Source: JAKFFN01 sp036675025
Lineage (GTDB): Bacteria > Sumerlaeota > Sumerlaeia > Sumerlaeales > Sumerlaeaceae
Direction: 5' to 3'
Assembly (NCBI GenBank): GCA_036675025.1
Contig: JAKFFN010000391.1
Location: forward strand, 1-20,860
DNA: 20,860 nucleotides
Shown here: positions 1 to 7,310 of the stretch, piece after piece
Numbering within the stretch: the first letter of the stretch is position 1
How the letters are laid out: each line of letters begins with the position of its first letter
The notes under the pieces: generated by a model
Seen by the model: the letters and a program-made list of their open reading frames with translations, nothing else
The model's database searches: none
What the model was told of the DNA's origin: nothing
Position numbers and translations under genes: made by a program

Positions 1-2
1 TG

Positions 3-361
3 TCGCTGCTGGAAGGGGTGCGCTTCGGCGACCTTGGCAGCGCGCTGCCTTGCTTCTACCGTAGCGACCTCGATCCGATGCTGACGCAGGCCTTCGATGC
101 CGCCGGATGGAAGCCAAGGGCAAACGCAAGGGCGGAGTGTGGGTTCGAGAACCAAAGGTTACCCCGGCCATGATGCGCAACTGGGTGGATGCGAAAGGCG
201 TGGAGTTGCGGGGTGCCGGCGTAGATGAATCGCCCCACTGCTATAAGCGTCTGGACGAGGTGCTGGCCGAGCATGCGGATTCGGTTAAGATCCTTCACCG
301 ACTGACACCAATTGGTGTGGCCATGGCCGGTGCTGACGTGGTTGACCCTTATAAGGACTAA
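3..361 (+). CDS. rtcB: RNA-splicing ligase RtcB, C-terminal fragment with apparent frameshift
   Basis: This is the 3' end of a gene for the GTP-dependent RNA ligase RtcB, which joins 2',3'-cyclic phosphate or 3'-phosphate ends to 5'-OH ends in tRNA splicing and RNA repair. The last ~80 residues carry the family's tail: VELRGAGVDESPHCYKRLDEV, then LHRLTPIGVAMAGADVVDPYKD before TAA at 359-361. This frame has a stop at 62-64. Upstream, codons with strong G/C third positions continue in the frame starting at position 3 (reading GVRFGDLGSALPCFYRSD and on to about AAGWKP near 110). Reading the two parts together requires one base to be restored around 105-125. The tail assignment is firm. The upstream 35 residues I could not match to RtcB on their own, so the join is inference from codon use. 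The gene is also cut by the window edge. Confidence 0.75.
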
Positions 362-389
362 CTGAGGCCGTTCGGCTGGCCCTTATTGT

Positions 390-1160
390 CTAACCCCAGA
401 GATGGATTGCGCCCACCGCGAGTAGCGCCACGTCTACAATCAGGTGGCTGATCCACGGAGCAACCAGGCTATTATTACGCTCATACATCCAGCACCAGAT
501 GGCTCCGCCTATCGCTACCCCTATGCTGAAAAAGGCAATCCATACCCACTGCCCCCAGCCGGTATAGGCTGCTACTACAAGAACATGGTGAGCAGCAAAG
601 CCGACGCTGGCTACCAGGTAGGCAACCCACCGCTTTACCCGCTGGCGCAGTTGGCCGAAAACGAACCAGCGCCAGTAGTATTCTTCCAGGAACGAGTGAA
701 ACACCGAGATGAACACGGCCAGCAGCAGATATTTGCCGGGAGTATCGGCACCAAGCCCGGTGAGTTTTTCTTTCAGAGCCGCATCAAAAGTCGCAAACAC
801 AGGAGACTGGCGCAAGTAGCCCAGGTAAAGCGCAAGGATGGCGCCAGCGGTAAGCAAACCGAAGAGAACACCCGCCAATGTTCCTGCCGTTCTTCCTTCA
901 AACAACCGGATGCGCTGGCGGAACACCCAGAGAACCAGCGGGATCGGCATGGCGAACTGGATGATCTTGGTGAGGCTGTAAACAGGTCCCATGGCCGGCG
1001 AACCGGAGAGGACGATAAAGTACAGCCAGGTTGCAAAAGTCGGCAACGTACAGGCTATCGCCATGATTAGCACGAAAAGTCCTGTTGCTTTTTCTTTTCC
1101 CTTTTCTTTTCCTTCTGCCTCGTTTACTTGTGCAGGTTCAGTTGATGTGTGTAAGAACAA
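390..1160 (-). CDS. CPBP family intramembrane metalloprotease
   Basis: This encodes a 256-aa multipass membrane protein of the CPBP (CAAX protease and bacteriocin-processing, 'Abi') family. It has the three family motifs: EEYYWR at residues 159-164 (EExxxR), FAAHH at 188-192 (motif-2 histidine), and HLIVD at 239-243 (HxxxD). These residues are expected to bind metal within the membrane. Hydrophobic segments run roughly at 26-52, 60-80, 92-116, 144-158, 177-200, 206-225 and 235-254. The N-terminus is a short charged, low-complexity tail (EGKEKGKEK). The start codon is TTG at 1158-1160. I accept it because a good ribosome binding site AAGGAG (1167-1172) lies six bases upstream and no in-frame ATG fits better. 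The gene is convergent with rtcB and divergent from the small gene at 1328. Its substrate is unknown; family members range from CAAX-type processing to bacteriocin self-immunity. Confidence 0.88.
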   Translation of the reverse strand: MFLHTSTEPAQVNEAEGKEKGKEKATGLFVLIMAIACTLPTFATWLYFIVLSGSPAMGPVYSLTKIIQFAMPIPLVLWVFRQRIRLFEGRTAGTLAGVLFGLLTAGAILALYLGYLRQSPVFATFDAALKEKLTGLGADTPGKYLLLAVFISVFHSFLEEYYWRWFVFGQLRQRVKRWVAYLVASVGFAAHHVLVVAAYTGWGQWVWIAFFSIGVAIGGAIWCWMYERNNSLVAPWISHLIVDVALLAVGAIHLWG

Positions 1161-1167
1161 TTCTTAC
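1151..1167 (-). repeat. Inverted repeat enclosing the CPBP start codon
   Basis: The plus strand reads GTAAGAA-CAA-TTCTTAC, a perfect 7-bp dyad with a 3-nt centre. On the transcribed (minus) strand the centre is exactly the TTG start codon. It could be a weak mRNA hairpin that hides the start, or a DNA operator. The dyad itself is seen directly; the function is inference. Confidence 0.5.
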
Positions 1168-1172
1168 TCCTT
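1167..1172 (-). promoter_or_regulatory. Ribosome binding site for the TTG-started CPBP gene
   Basis: The minus strand reads AAGGAG six bases before the TTG start at 1160. It decides the start choice. Its last base also begins a 7-bp inverted repeat that places the start codon in a 3-nt loop. Confidence 0.65.
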
Positions 1173-1327
1173 CAATACCAGAGGTAAATCTTCTATTGCA
1201 ATGTGTTGTTAACAGGTTAACGCAAGATTCACAGGCTGTGATTTTGCGGCAGTTTAAAATTAATGCTTGCTCTGCTCAATTCCCGAAGACTTTAAGTGCT
1301 TGTGATACAATGATCGGAACTTATACA

Positions 1328-1711
1328 ATGAAATCATACGAGAGCAACGCCCAGTTTACTTCCGTGGTGCACTCAATGGTGAAACACAAGGTTCAAGGTA
1401 TCCTATGGGACCTGTTGGCGTGGCTGGATAATGACGGTGAAATTCAATCAGTTCGGGACATTTTATCTTACATAAGACTCTTTACTGACTTTGGCGATAA
1501 TAGCCAGGGGCGGCTTTTTTATGAACTGGTCAAAGACAACAAAACGCTCCGCCTTGTTCTTCCGGAGATAGCCGTGCGACTTGTCAGCCGCGGCAAGGCT
1601 ACCGGGACAACCTGGCTGGAAGACCTCGGGCGCCATATCCAGGAGTTGCACCGTGTTGAACCGCATCCGGGTGTGGGCGCCGAACGCGACGCCACGCTCA
1701 ACGATGATTAA
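1328..1711 (+). CDS. Hypothetical protein, ~127 aa
   Basis: This is an unrecognised soluble protein of about 127 residues. It starts MKSYESNAQFTSVVHSM and contains a predicted helical core (KVQGILWDLLAWLDNDGEIQ, then RLFYELVKDNKTLRLVLPEI). There are no membrane segments, signal peptide or metal motifs. I chose ATG 1328 because CGGA lies about nine bases upstream. An in-frame ATG at 1310 has no binding site, and the reading frame open from 1085 covers the CPBP start region on the other strand. The stop is TAA at 1709-1711. It is divergent from the CPBP gene and convergent with livF. Third-codon G/C use is weaker in the first half than in neighbouring genes, so it may be recently acquired or fast evolving. 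I assign no function. Confidence 0.5.
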   Translation: MKSYESNAQFTSVVHSMVKHKVQGILWDLLAWLDNDGEIQSVRDILSYIRLFTDFGDNSQGRLFYELVKDNKTLRLVLPEIAVRLVSRGKATGTTWLEDLGRHIQELHRVEPHPGVGAERDATLNDD

Positions 1712-1735
1712 CCGTTTCAGTCACCGCCGGGATAA

Positions 1736-2473
1736 CTAGACTTCACCCAGGTAAAGTTTTTTTACGGTCTCATTTCCCAGCAGGTCTTTTCCCGAACCGC
1801 TGAGCGTCACTTCACCCGTCGCTAGCACGTAGCCCCTGTGCGCAATGCTCAGGGCCATGTGCGCATTCTGTTCCACCAGCAGAACCGTGGTACCTGTCTT
1901 GTTAATCTCCAGGATAATATCGAAGATCTGGCTTACCAGCTTGGGGCTGAGGCCCAGGGATGGCTCATCCAGTAACAGGATTTGCGGCCGCGCCATCATA
2001 CCGCGGGCAATCGCACACATCTGCTGCTCGCCGCCACTCAGGCTGCCTGCGCGGGTATTTCGGCGAGTCTTCAGGATAGGAAACCGCTCATAGGCAGATT
2101 CAATATCCTGCTGGATCTGCTCCTTGTCCCGGCGTAAATAGGCGCCCATCTGCAGATTTTCCAGCACAGTCATGTCTGTGAAAAGCTTACGCCCCTCAGG
2201 CACGTGGATAACGCCCAGCGCAGTAATTTCGTGTACGGGATTATTGGCAATCATTTTATTGCGAAACGAAATCGTACCGCGCGTAGCCTTCACGACGCCT
2301 GAAATAGTGTTCAAAATGGTCGTTTTTCCGGCGCCGTTGCTGCCGATGAGCGTCACAATTTCGCCCTCGGCTACGTCAAACGAAACAGCCTTCAGCACCT
2401 GCAAGGTTCCGTACCCGGCGTTCACATTCGAAATGGAAAGCATCGGGGTTGGCGGCGCAATGGTTTGCGTCAT
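1736..2473 (-). CDS. livF: Branched-chain amino acid ABC transporter ATP-binding protein LivF
   Basis: This 245-aa cytoplasmic ATPase belongs to a LivF-type ABC importer for branched-chain or related amino acids. It has Walker A GSNGAGKT at residues 44-51, signature LSGGEQ at 145-150, Walker B ILLLDE at 165-170, and the LivF-typical VEQNA after strand 6 in place of the usual switch histidine context. The VIHVPEGRKLF segment (residues 88-98) is also characteristic of LivF. Length is normal for the family (about 235-245). Its ATG at 2471-2473 overlaps the livG stop by four bases, so translation is probably coupled. The permeases LivH and LivM and the binding protein LivK are not next to it. Confidence 0.93.
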   Translation of the reverse strand: MTQTIAPPTPMLSISNVNAGYGTLQVLKAVSFDVAEGEIVTLIGSNGAGKTTILNTISGVVKATRGTISFRNKMIANNPVHEITALGVIHVPEGRKLFTDMTVLENLQMGAYLRRDKEQIQQDIESAYERFPILKTRRNTRAGSLSGGEQQMCAIARGMMARPQILLLDEPSLGLSPKLVSQIFDIILEINKTGTTVLLVEQNAHMALSIAHRGYVLATGEVTLSGSGKDLLGNETVKKLYLGEV

Positions 2474-3300
2474 GCGGAGGCCGCATCCTTGCCAAGGTAG
2501 GCTTCTATAACGGCCGGGTTGTTCTGGATGTCCTGCGGTTGCCCTTGCGCAATGACTTCCCCATGGTCCAGCACGTAAATCTTGTCTGAAATCTTCATGA
2601 CAACCCGCATGTCATGCTCAATAAGGAACACGCTGATCCCGCTATGGAGAATTTTCCGGATGAGGTTGAGCAGATCCGCAGATTCCGACGGGTTCATGCC
2701 TGCGGCGGGCTCGTCCAGCAACAGCAGCTTCGGGCCTGTGGCAAGCGCGCGCGCGATTTCCAGGCGCCGCTGATGTCCGTAGGGCAGGCTGCCGGCCACT
2801 TCATCTTCCAGCCCGGCAAGGCCGCAGAACTTCAGGCAATCCAGGGCGGCACACTCTACCGCGCGTTCCTCGCGCTTGGCTTTCGAGTGCCGAAGAAGAG
2901 CCCCCAGCACCCGTCCTTTTGTGCGCGGGTGAAAACCAATCTTTACGTTATCCAGTACTGACAGCGATCCAAAAAGCCGGATATTTTGAAACGTGCGCGC
3001 AATACCAAGGCGGGTGATCTTGTCCGGCTTTAGACACTGGATATCTACAGGGCCAGAATCCTTCTGGTACACTACCTTTCCAGACGATGCCGGGATGGTG
3101 CCAGTGACGGCGTTAAACAGGGTCGTTTTACCGGCGCCGTTCGGTCCGATGAGGCTGGTCACCTGGCCGCAATGAAGGGTCAGGTTCGCATTCCGGACCG
3201 CTGTGACGCCGCCAAAGTGTCTATGGACGCCAAGGACCTCGAGGATCGGCTGAGCCGTTCCCGCGTCAGCGTTGGTTTCTGTCGTAGTAGCGGATGACAT
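2470..3300 (-). CDS. livG: Branched-chain amino acid ABC transporter ATP-binding protein LivG
   Basis: This is the second ATPase of the Liv-type importer and would form a heterodimer with LivF on the membrane. Numbered from the ATG at 3298-3300 (276 aa), it has Walker A GPNGAGKT at about 52-59, the LivG-typical IARTFQNIRLFGSLSVLDNV stretch from about 100, signature LPYGHQRRLEIARAL near 172, Walker B LLLLDEPAAGMNP near 192, and the switch region IEHDM near 228. A GTG at 3316-3318 is in frame and gives six more residues, but it has no ribosome binding site; the first ~18 residues are poorly structured either way. It is the first gene of a two-gene operon with livF. A terminator at 3405-3436 separates it from the upstream htrA. 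Confidence 0.92.
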   Translation of the reverse strand: MSSATTTETNADAGTAQPILEVLGVHRHFGGVTAVRNANLTLHCGQVTSLIGPNGAGKTTLFNAVTGTIPASSGKVVYQKDSGPVDIQCLKPDKITRLGIARTFQNIRLFGSLSVLDNVKIGFHPRTKGRVLGALLRHSKAKREERAVECAALDCLKFCGLAGLEDEVAGSLPYGHQRRLEIARALATGPKLLLLDEPAAGMNPSESADLLNLIRKILHSGISVFLIEHDMRVVMKISDKIYVLDHGEVIAQGQPQDIQNNPAVIEAYLGKDAASA

Positions 3301-3404
3301 GAGATGCCCACTAATCACTGAGATGGCCGTTAGAGAAGCAAAATGTGAACGATATGTGAAATTCTTTGCACGAGTCAGCTACCAATTTTCCGATCTCGAT
3401 TCAG

Positions 3405-3436
3405 CAAAATAAAAGCCGGGCGATTTCTCGCCCGGC
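3405..3436 (-). terminator. Rho-independent terminator of htrA
   Basis: Positions 3415-3436 form a perfect 9-bp stem, GCCGGGCGA-TTTC-TCGCCCGGC. On the minus strand it is followed by TTTTATTTT (plus-strand AAAATAAAA at 3406-3414). It lies just past the htrA stop codon at 3441, so htrA is transcribed separately from livGF. Confidence 0.9.
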
Positions 3437-3440
3437 GCAC

Positions 3441-4607
3441 TTATTCTTCTTCGTCTTCAGGGGGTTCTACCAACGTGTACTCGGTTTCTACGGGTTCACC
3501 CGCCCTGTCTATGGTGAACCGGAACCGCGAGCCCACCTGCCGGTTGTACCACACCTTAAGCTTCAGATCCTGGGCATCAACGACATCTTCACCGTTCACT
3601 TCGGTGATTACATCGCCCACCTTAAGCCCGGCAGCTTCCGCCGGACCGTCAGCGTTAACACGCGTTACCACGGCGCCTTTTTCCGCCTTGGTTTCCAGCA
3701 TCTTTTTTGTCCGCTCATTGAGGTTTGAAGTCTGGAAATCCACCAGGCGCGGCCGCACACGACCGTGCTCGACAATCTCATTTACCACTGCCTTAACGCG
3801 GTTAATGGGGATGGCGAATCCAATACCTTCAGCGCCACCGCTCCGGCTCACGATAAACGTGTTAATTCCTATGAGTTCGCCTGCTGCGTTCACCAGTGCG
3901 CCGCCTGAGTTGCCGGGGTTGATCGCCGCATCCGTCTGGATCATGTCCAAATAGACGCGCGGAATGTTCTCGCTAGGCCGGAAGTTGCGGTTAAGCGCGC
4001 TAATCACACCCGCGGTAACTGTGGGTGTTGGATCTCCGATGACATTTCCAAAGGGATTGCCCATGGCAAGGGTCCATTCGCCCACCATGACATTGTTGCT
4101 GTCGCCGAGTTTTGCCGCAGGAAGGTTTTTTCCTTCCACCTTGATCAGGGCGATATCGAGCACTACATCGGCGTCAAGCACTTTGCCGGGAAGCTTACGT
4201 CCGTCTACCAGTGTGACAAACACGTCGTCCTCTTTTTCGACTACGTGATAATTTGTCACAACCAGTCCATCGGAATCAACTATGACCCCGCTGCCCAGGT
4301 AAGGTACGTCTTGCTCGCCTTCTTCCTGCAATACAAGAAACTCACGGAAGAAGGATTGATGGGGGCGGACAGAGTATTGGGGCCGTGTTCCGCCTATGGA
4401 AACAACGCTGGGAGCCATTTGCTCTGCAACATCAACAAGCTCAGTGCGGCGGGATGTAAGCGAAGCTGATTGCGTGGTGACTTCCTGTGCAAATGCATTG
4501 CCGAAAACAGGGTCCTTCTTTAGAATGCCCGCTTCGCGCAAACCAACAATGCTGATCAATAGCAAATTTGCTGTTACGAGAACAGCAATAATTCGATTCT
4601 TAGTCAT
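3441..4607 (-). CDS. Periplasmic serine protease HtrA/DegQ family, one PDZ domain
   Basis: This is a 388-aa trypsin-fold protease for envelope protein quality control. An N-terminal hydrophobic stretch (about residues 6-22) acts as a signal peptide or membrane anchor, with a possible cleavage site near NAFA-QE at 40. The catalytic triad is His121 (TNYHVV), Asp151 (DIALIK) and Ser234 (GNSGGAL). The substrate-loop motif MGNPFG is at 182-187. A single PDZ domain occupies about 295-375 (GPAEAAGLKVGDVITEVNG), so it resembles DegS-like or one-PDZ HtrA rather than two-PDZ DegP. The tail is acidic (PPEDEEE). ATG at 4605-4607 is preceded by GAGGT eight bases upstream. A 19-bp dyad 37 bases upstream of the start may be an operator. 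The gene stands alone, with its own terminator. Confidence 0.93.
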   Translation of the reverse strand: MTKNRIIAVLVTANLLLISIVGLREAGILKKDPVFGNAFAQEVTTQSASLTSRRTELVDVAEQMAPSVVSIGGTRPQYSVRPHQSFFREFLVLQEEGEQDVPYLGSGVIVDSDGLVVTNYHVVEKEDDVFVTLVDGRKLPGKVLDADVVLDIALIKVEGKNLPAAKLGDSNNVMVGEWTLAMGNPFGNVIGDPTPTVTAGVISALNRNFRPSENIPRVYLDMIQTDAAINPGNSGGALVNAAGELIGINTFIVSRSGGAEGIGFAIPINRVKAVVNEIVEHGRVRPRLVDFQTSNLNERTKKMLETKAEKGAVVTRVNADGPAEAAGLKVGDVITEVNGEDVVDAQDLKLKVWYNRQVGSRFRFTIDRAGEPVETEYTLVEPPEDEEE

Positions 4608-4643
4608 AGATACCTCAGTTCAGGGTGTTGCTCAAATCAATGT

Positions 4644-4662
4644 TTGGCAATCTCAGTGCCAA
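4644..4662. promoter_or_regulatory. Operator-like dyad upstream of htrA
   Basis: The sequence TTGGCA-ATCTCAG-TGCCAA is a perfect 6-bp inverted repeat around a 7-bp centre. It lies 36-55 bases upstream of the htrA start codon, where a regulator could contact the promoter. The minus-strand TTGGCA also resembles a -35 hexamer, but no convincing -10 follows at the right distance. The binding protein is unknown. Confidence 0.35.
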
Positions 4663-4720
4663 GGCGGTAGTGCGGGAGAGACAGGGACTGAAAGAACCGA
4701 CTACTGCGCGCCGCTGCCAG

Positions 4721-5827
4721 TTATAGTTTCTTTAAAACCTGGCGGCTTTCCTGCCGTACGGCCATGGCGAGGGCGTTGCTCCCGTGCCGTACTGGATTCT
4801 TGTTATCACTGAAGGCTGCAGCAATGGCCCACAAAGTTCGCGGAGAGAAACGCGGCTCTGAAGCGATCGCATAGATGGGCTCCCACCGGTCAGGGGCAAA
4901 CTTTGACTTAAAAGCTTCCAGGCCTTCAAAGTTATAGAAGCGCTTGCCATGGGCGCGCACCCACCCGAACAGCAGTTGCAGCCAAAGCGGATTTACGGGG
5001 CCGCTGCCGGTGTGATGCCGCGATAGGGGCACCAGTCCCAGTGTCACATAGCTAGCCTGTCGCTGTTGCAGCAGTTCCATGGCCGAATGGAGCAGCAGTT
5101 CATTAGTGCCGTTCGGTGCCTTCGGGCGGCGAATTATCTGCTCCACAAGCCACCCGTTGCGTGCAGGTATAGGCGATGCCACGAGGTACCCTTGTACGCG
5201 GCTATCTGTCGCGGCAACTAGTATCAGGCGATCCTCCAGCATGGCGAGCGTATCAGGTTCCACAAGGAAATGCATCGTCGGCATAGCGCGGGAACCAAGC
5301 CACTCGGCCAGCACTTCTCGCAGCTGCTGAACAGTAATACCACAATGCGTGCTCCATTCCTGGACAGCCACCCGCTTGTTACGGGCGCGGGCAATCTGCG
5401 CCCGCACCGTAGCCCTGCTGGAAAGAACCTTTGGCCAACTCGCGGGATCCCATACGGGCTGCGACCCCAGGGTAACAGCGCTATGGCGGGGAGGATGGGC
5501 GCACCCCTCATACAAGCGAAGTGCCGCGCCAAAGTAGCAGGTCTTGCAGCCGTCCTGCCGGGCGTCGGTTTCCAGCTCTTCAATAACAGCCGGCAACCGC
5601 TCCGGAGCACACACCGGCGCACCTGCAATAACCCAGCGCCCGGTCGTTTTCACGTAACCTGTAACCGCGTCACCCTCCCGGGCAAACCAATGGTCAAACC
5701 CCGGGTTCAGTATCTGGTAAGCGACGGCATTCCACCCGTGGGTCAGCACAAGCTGGCGGGCATGTTCGTGCCCGTGGTTCACCGCTGGTTTGGAAAATGG
5801 GCCGTCAGGAAGCGACGCCATCCTCAT
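4721..5827 (-). CDS. DUF2156 / MprF C-terminal-like aminoacyl-transfer domain protein
   Basis: This 368-aa cytoplasmic protein belongs to the DUF2156 family (LPG_synthase_C). The family is the catalytic domain that, in MprF, transfers an amino acid from aminoacyl-tRNA to phosphatidylglycerol. Family hallmarks are TGRWVIAGAPVC near residue 61 and, near the end, FYNFEGLEAFKSKFAPDRWEPIY, together with two tandem GNAT-like halves. It has no transmembrane helices, so the MprF flippase half is missing. The ATG at 5825-5827 lies inside the end of the upstream aminotransferase gene (23-bp overlap), and another ATG two codons later (5821) is equally possible. Overlap implies translational coupling. 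The true acceptor could be a lipid, peptide or small molecule; the sequence does not settle it. Confidence 0.82.
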   Translation of the reverse strand: MRMASLPDGPFSKPAVNHGHEHARQLVLTHGWNAVAYQILNPGFDHWFAREGDAVTGYVKTTGRWVIAGAPVCAPERLPAVIEELETDARQDGCKTCYFGAALRLYEGCAHPPRHSAVTLGSQPVWDPASWPKVLSSRATVRAQIARARNKRVAVQEWSTHCGITVQQLREVLAEWLGSRAMPTMHFLVEPDTLAMLEDRLILVAATDSRVQGYLVASPIPARNGWLVEQIIRRPKAPNGTNELLLHSAMELLQQRQASYVTLGLVPLSRHHTGSGPVNPLWLQLLFGWVRAHGKRFYNFEGLEAFKSKFAPDRWEPIYAIASEPRFSPRTLWAIAAAFSDNKNPVRHGSNALAMAVRQESRQVLKKL

Positions 5828-7154
5828 GTTTCGGGTTCTCTTCTTTGTGGTCAGCCAGCGAACGGCAGATCTGCGAAAGGGTATCTACCACGAAGTCCAC
5901 CTGCTCCTTTGTGATGCATAGAGGCGGAGCGAAACGTATGGAATGAGCTCCACAGCCCAGGGCAAGCACGCCGTGATCGTAGAACTTCATCACAATATCA
6001 TTGCGGAGGGTAGGCGAAGGCTTTCCGGCATCATCAACCGCATCAACTGCGATCATCAGACCCATTCCCCGTGGCGACGCGACATGCGGAGTCTTCGCAG
6101 CCATTTCCTTCAGCCGCTCCTGGAAATAGGCGCCCGTCTCTTCCGCGTTTTTCATCATACCCTGCTCAAGCAGATCGAGGGTCGCATTTGCGGCGGCACA
6201 CGCAACCGGGTTTCCGCCGAAGGTTGTTCCGTGCTGCCCGGGACCCCAATCCATCACCTCGGCCTTCGCCATGAATCCACCCAGCGGCATTCCGCTGGCA
6301 ATCCCTTTTGCAAATGTCAGGATATCCGGTTCCAGGTCAAAATGCTGGCAGGCAAACATTTTCCCGGTGCGTCCCATGCCGCTCTGGACTTCGTCAACAA
6401 CCAGGAGAATCTTATGGCGCGTGCACAGTTCCCGCAGCCCCTGCAGCCATTTTTTGTCCGGGACAATATAGCCGCCTTCGCCCTGGATGGCCTCCACAAA
6501 GACTGCCGCAAAGTTGCCCATGTCAGACACCTTGCCGAGGATGTAGTCCTCGATATAGGAGAGGTCGTCATTATACTTCGCATGGTGAATCCCCGGCAGA
6601 AACGGAGAGAAATTCTTGCGCTGCACGTTCTTGCTCGCAGTAAGCGATAAGGCGCCCATCGTGCGGCCGTGGAACGCGCCGAAGAAACTGAGCATCTGGT
6701 GACCGCCGGTCGCATGGCGCGCCAGCTTAATCGCTCCCTCTATGCTTTCAGCGCCGCTGTTAGTGAAGAACACACGCTTGTCCCCGCTTATGGGAGCGTG
6801 CTTAAACAAACGTTCGGCCAGGCGAATCTGAACTTCGTAATAAAAGTCGGTTCCGCTCATGTGCAGGAAACGCTTGGCCTGTTCCGTAATTGCTTCAACT
6901 ACGTGAGGGTGTGAGTGGCCCGTAGCACAAACGGCGATGCCCGCTGCCATATCCAGGAACCGGTTGCCATCAACGTCCCAGACAAGGCAGCCATCTCCGC
7001 GATCCATAACAAACGGGTAGTCGCGGGTGTAAGAGCCCGACATCACCGCAGCGTCGCGTTCAACGATGGCCCTGGCCTTTGGACCTGGCAAAGGTCCGTT
7101 AATCTGCGGCAGCAGATCCGAGCCCGAAACCTGATTTGGCATACCTGTTGTCAT
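5805..7154 (-). CDS. Class III PLP-dependent aminotransferase (acetylornithine/ornithine/GABA type)
   Basis: This 449-aa fold-type I aminotransferase transfers an omega-amino group to 2-oxoglutarate or a similar acceptor, using PLP. Visible features are GIAVCATGHSHPHV at residues 72-85, the cofactor phosphate site NSGAES at 132-137, Asp254 in the VVDEVQSGMGRTG block, and the Schiff-base lysine Lys283 in LTFAKGIASGMPLGG. The N-terminal GPLPGPKARAIVERD stretch matches the subgroup annotated as acetylornithine aminotransferase family or GABA/ornithine aminotransferases. The exact substrate is not decidable here. ATG at 7152-7154 follows AGGAGG eleven bases upstream, and a promoter-like pair sits at 7228-7257. 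No arginine or GABA pathway genes are nearby. The 3' end overlaps the DUF2156 gene. Confidence 0.9.
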   Translation of the reverse strand: MTTGMPNQVSGSDLLPQINGPLPGPKARAIVERDAAVMSGSYTRDYPFVMDRGDGCLVWDVDGNRFLDMAAGIAVCATGHSHPHVVEAITEQAKRFLHMSGTDFYYEVQIRLAERLFKHAPISGDKRVFFTNSGAESIEGAIKLARHATGGHQMLSFFGAFHGRTMGALSLTASKNVQRKNFSPFLPGIHHAKYNDDLSYIEDYILGKVSDMGNFAAVFVEAIQGEGGYIVPDKKWLQGLRELCTRHKILLVVDEVQSGMGRTGKMFACQHFDLEPDILTFAKGIASGMPLGGFMAKAEVMDWGPGQHGTTFGGNPVACAAANATLDLLEQGMMKNAEETGAYFQERLKEMAAKTPHVASPRGMGLMIAVDAVDDAGKPSPTLRNDIVMKFYDHGVLALGCGAHSIRFAPPLCITKEQVDFVVDTLSQICRSLADHKEENPKHEDGVAS

Positions 7155-7227
7155 GGGGGTGATTGCCTCCTGTTAATCGATGGAATGGGTACACATGCGC
7201 CCGGTTGCGGCTAAGACAGGCAATAAT

Positions 7228-7257
7228 TCTATACTGGGCTAATCAATAAGAAATCAA
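7228..7257 (-). promoter_or_regulatory. Sigma-70-like promoter of the aminotransferase gene
   Basis: The minus strand reads TTGATT (plus 7252-7257), an 18-base spacer, and TATAGA (plus 7228-7233). It lies about 75 bases upstream of the start codon in the only sizeable gap before this operon. It is a pattern match only. Confidence 0.4.
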
Positions 7258-7310
7258 GCTCAGCTGCCGATAGATGTATAGATGCGTGTCGTCCTTGGTA
7301 GGCGGCTCGG

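Noticed and set aside
362..389. Bidirectional terminator between rtcB and the CPBP gene
   Set aside because: GCCG-TT-CGGC can pair, but the stem is only 4 bp and no T-run follows on either strand.
444..1070. 208-codon plus-strand open frame
   Set aside because: It is antisense to the CPBP protease gene, with no protein-like composition. The opposite strand carries all three family motifs.
1085..1327. Upstream extension of the hypothetical gene to 1085
   Set aside because: This part is antisense to the CPBP N-terminus, lacks a ribosome binding site, and has unusual composition.
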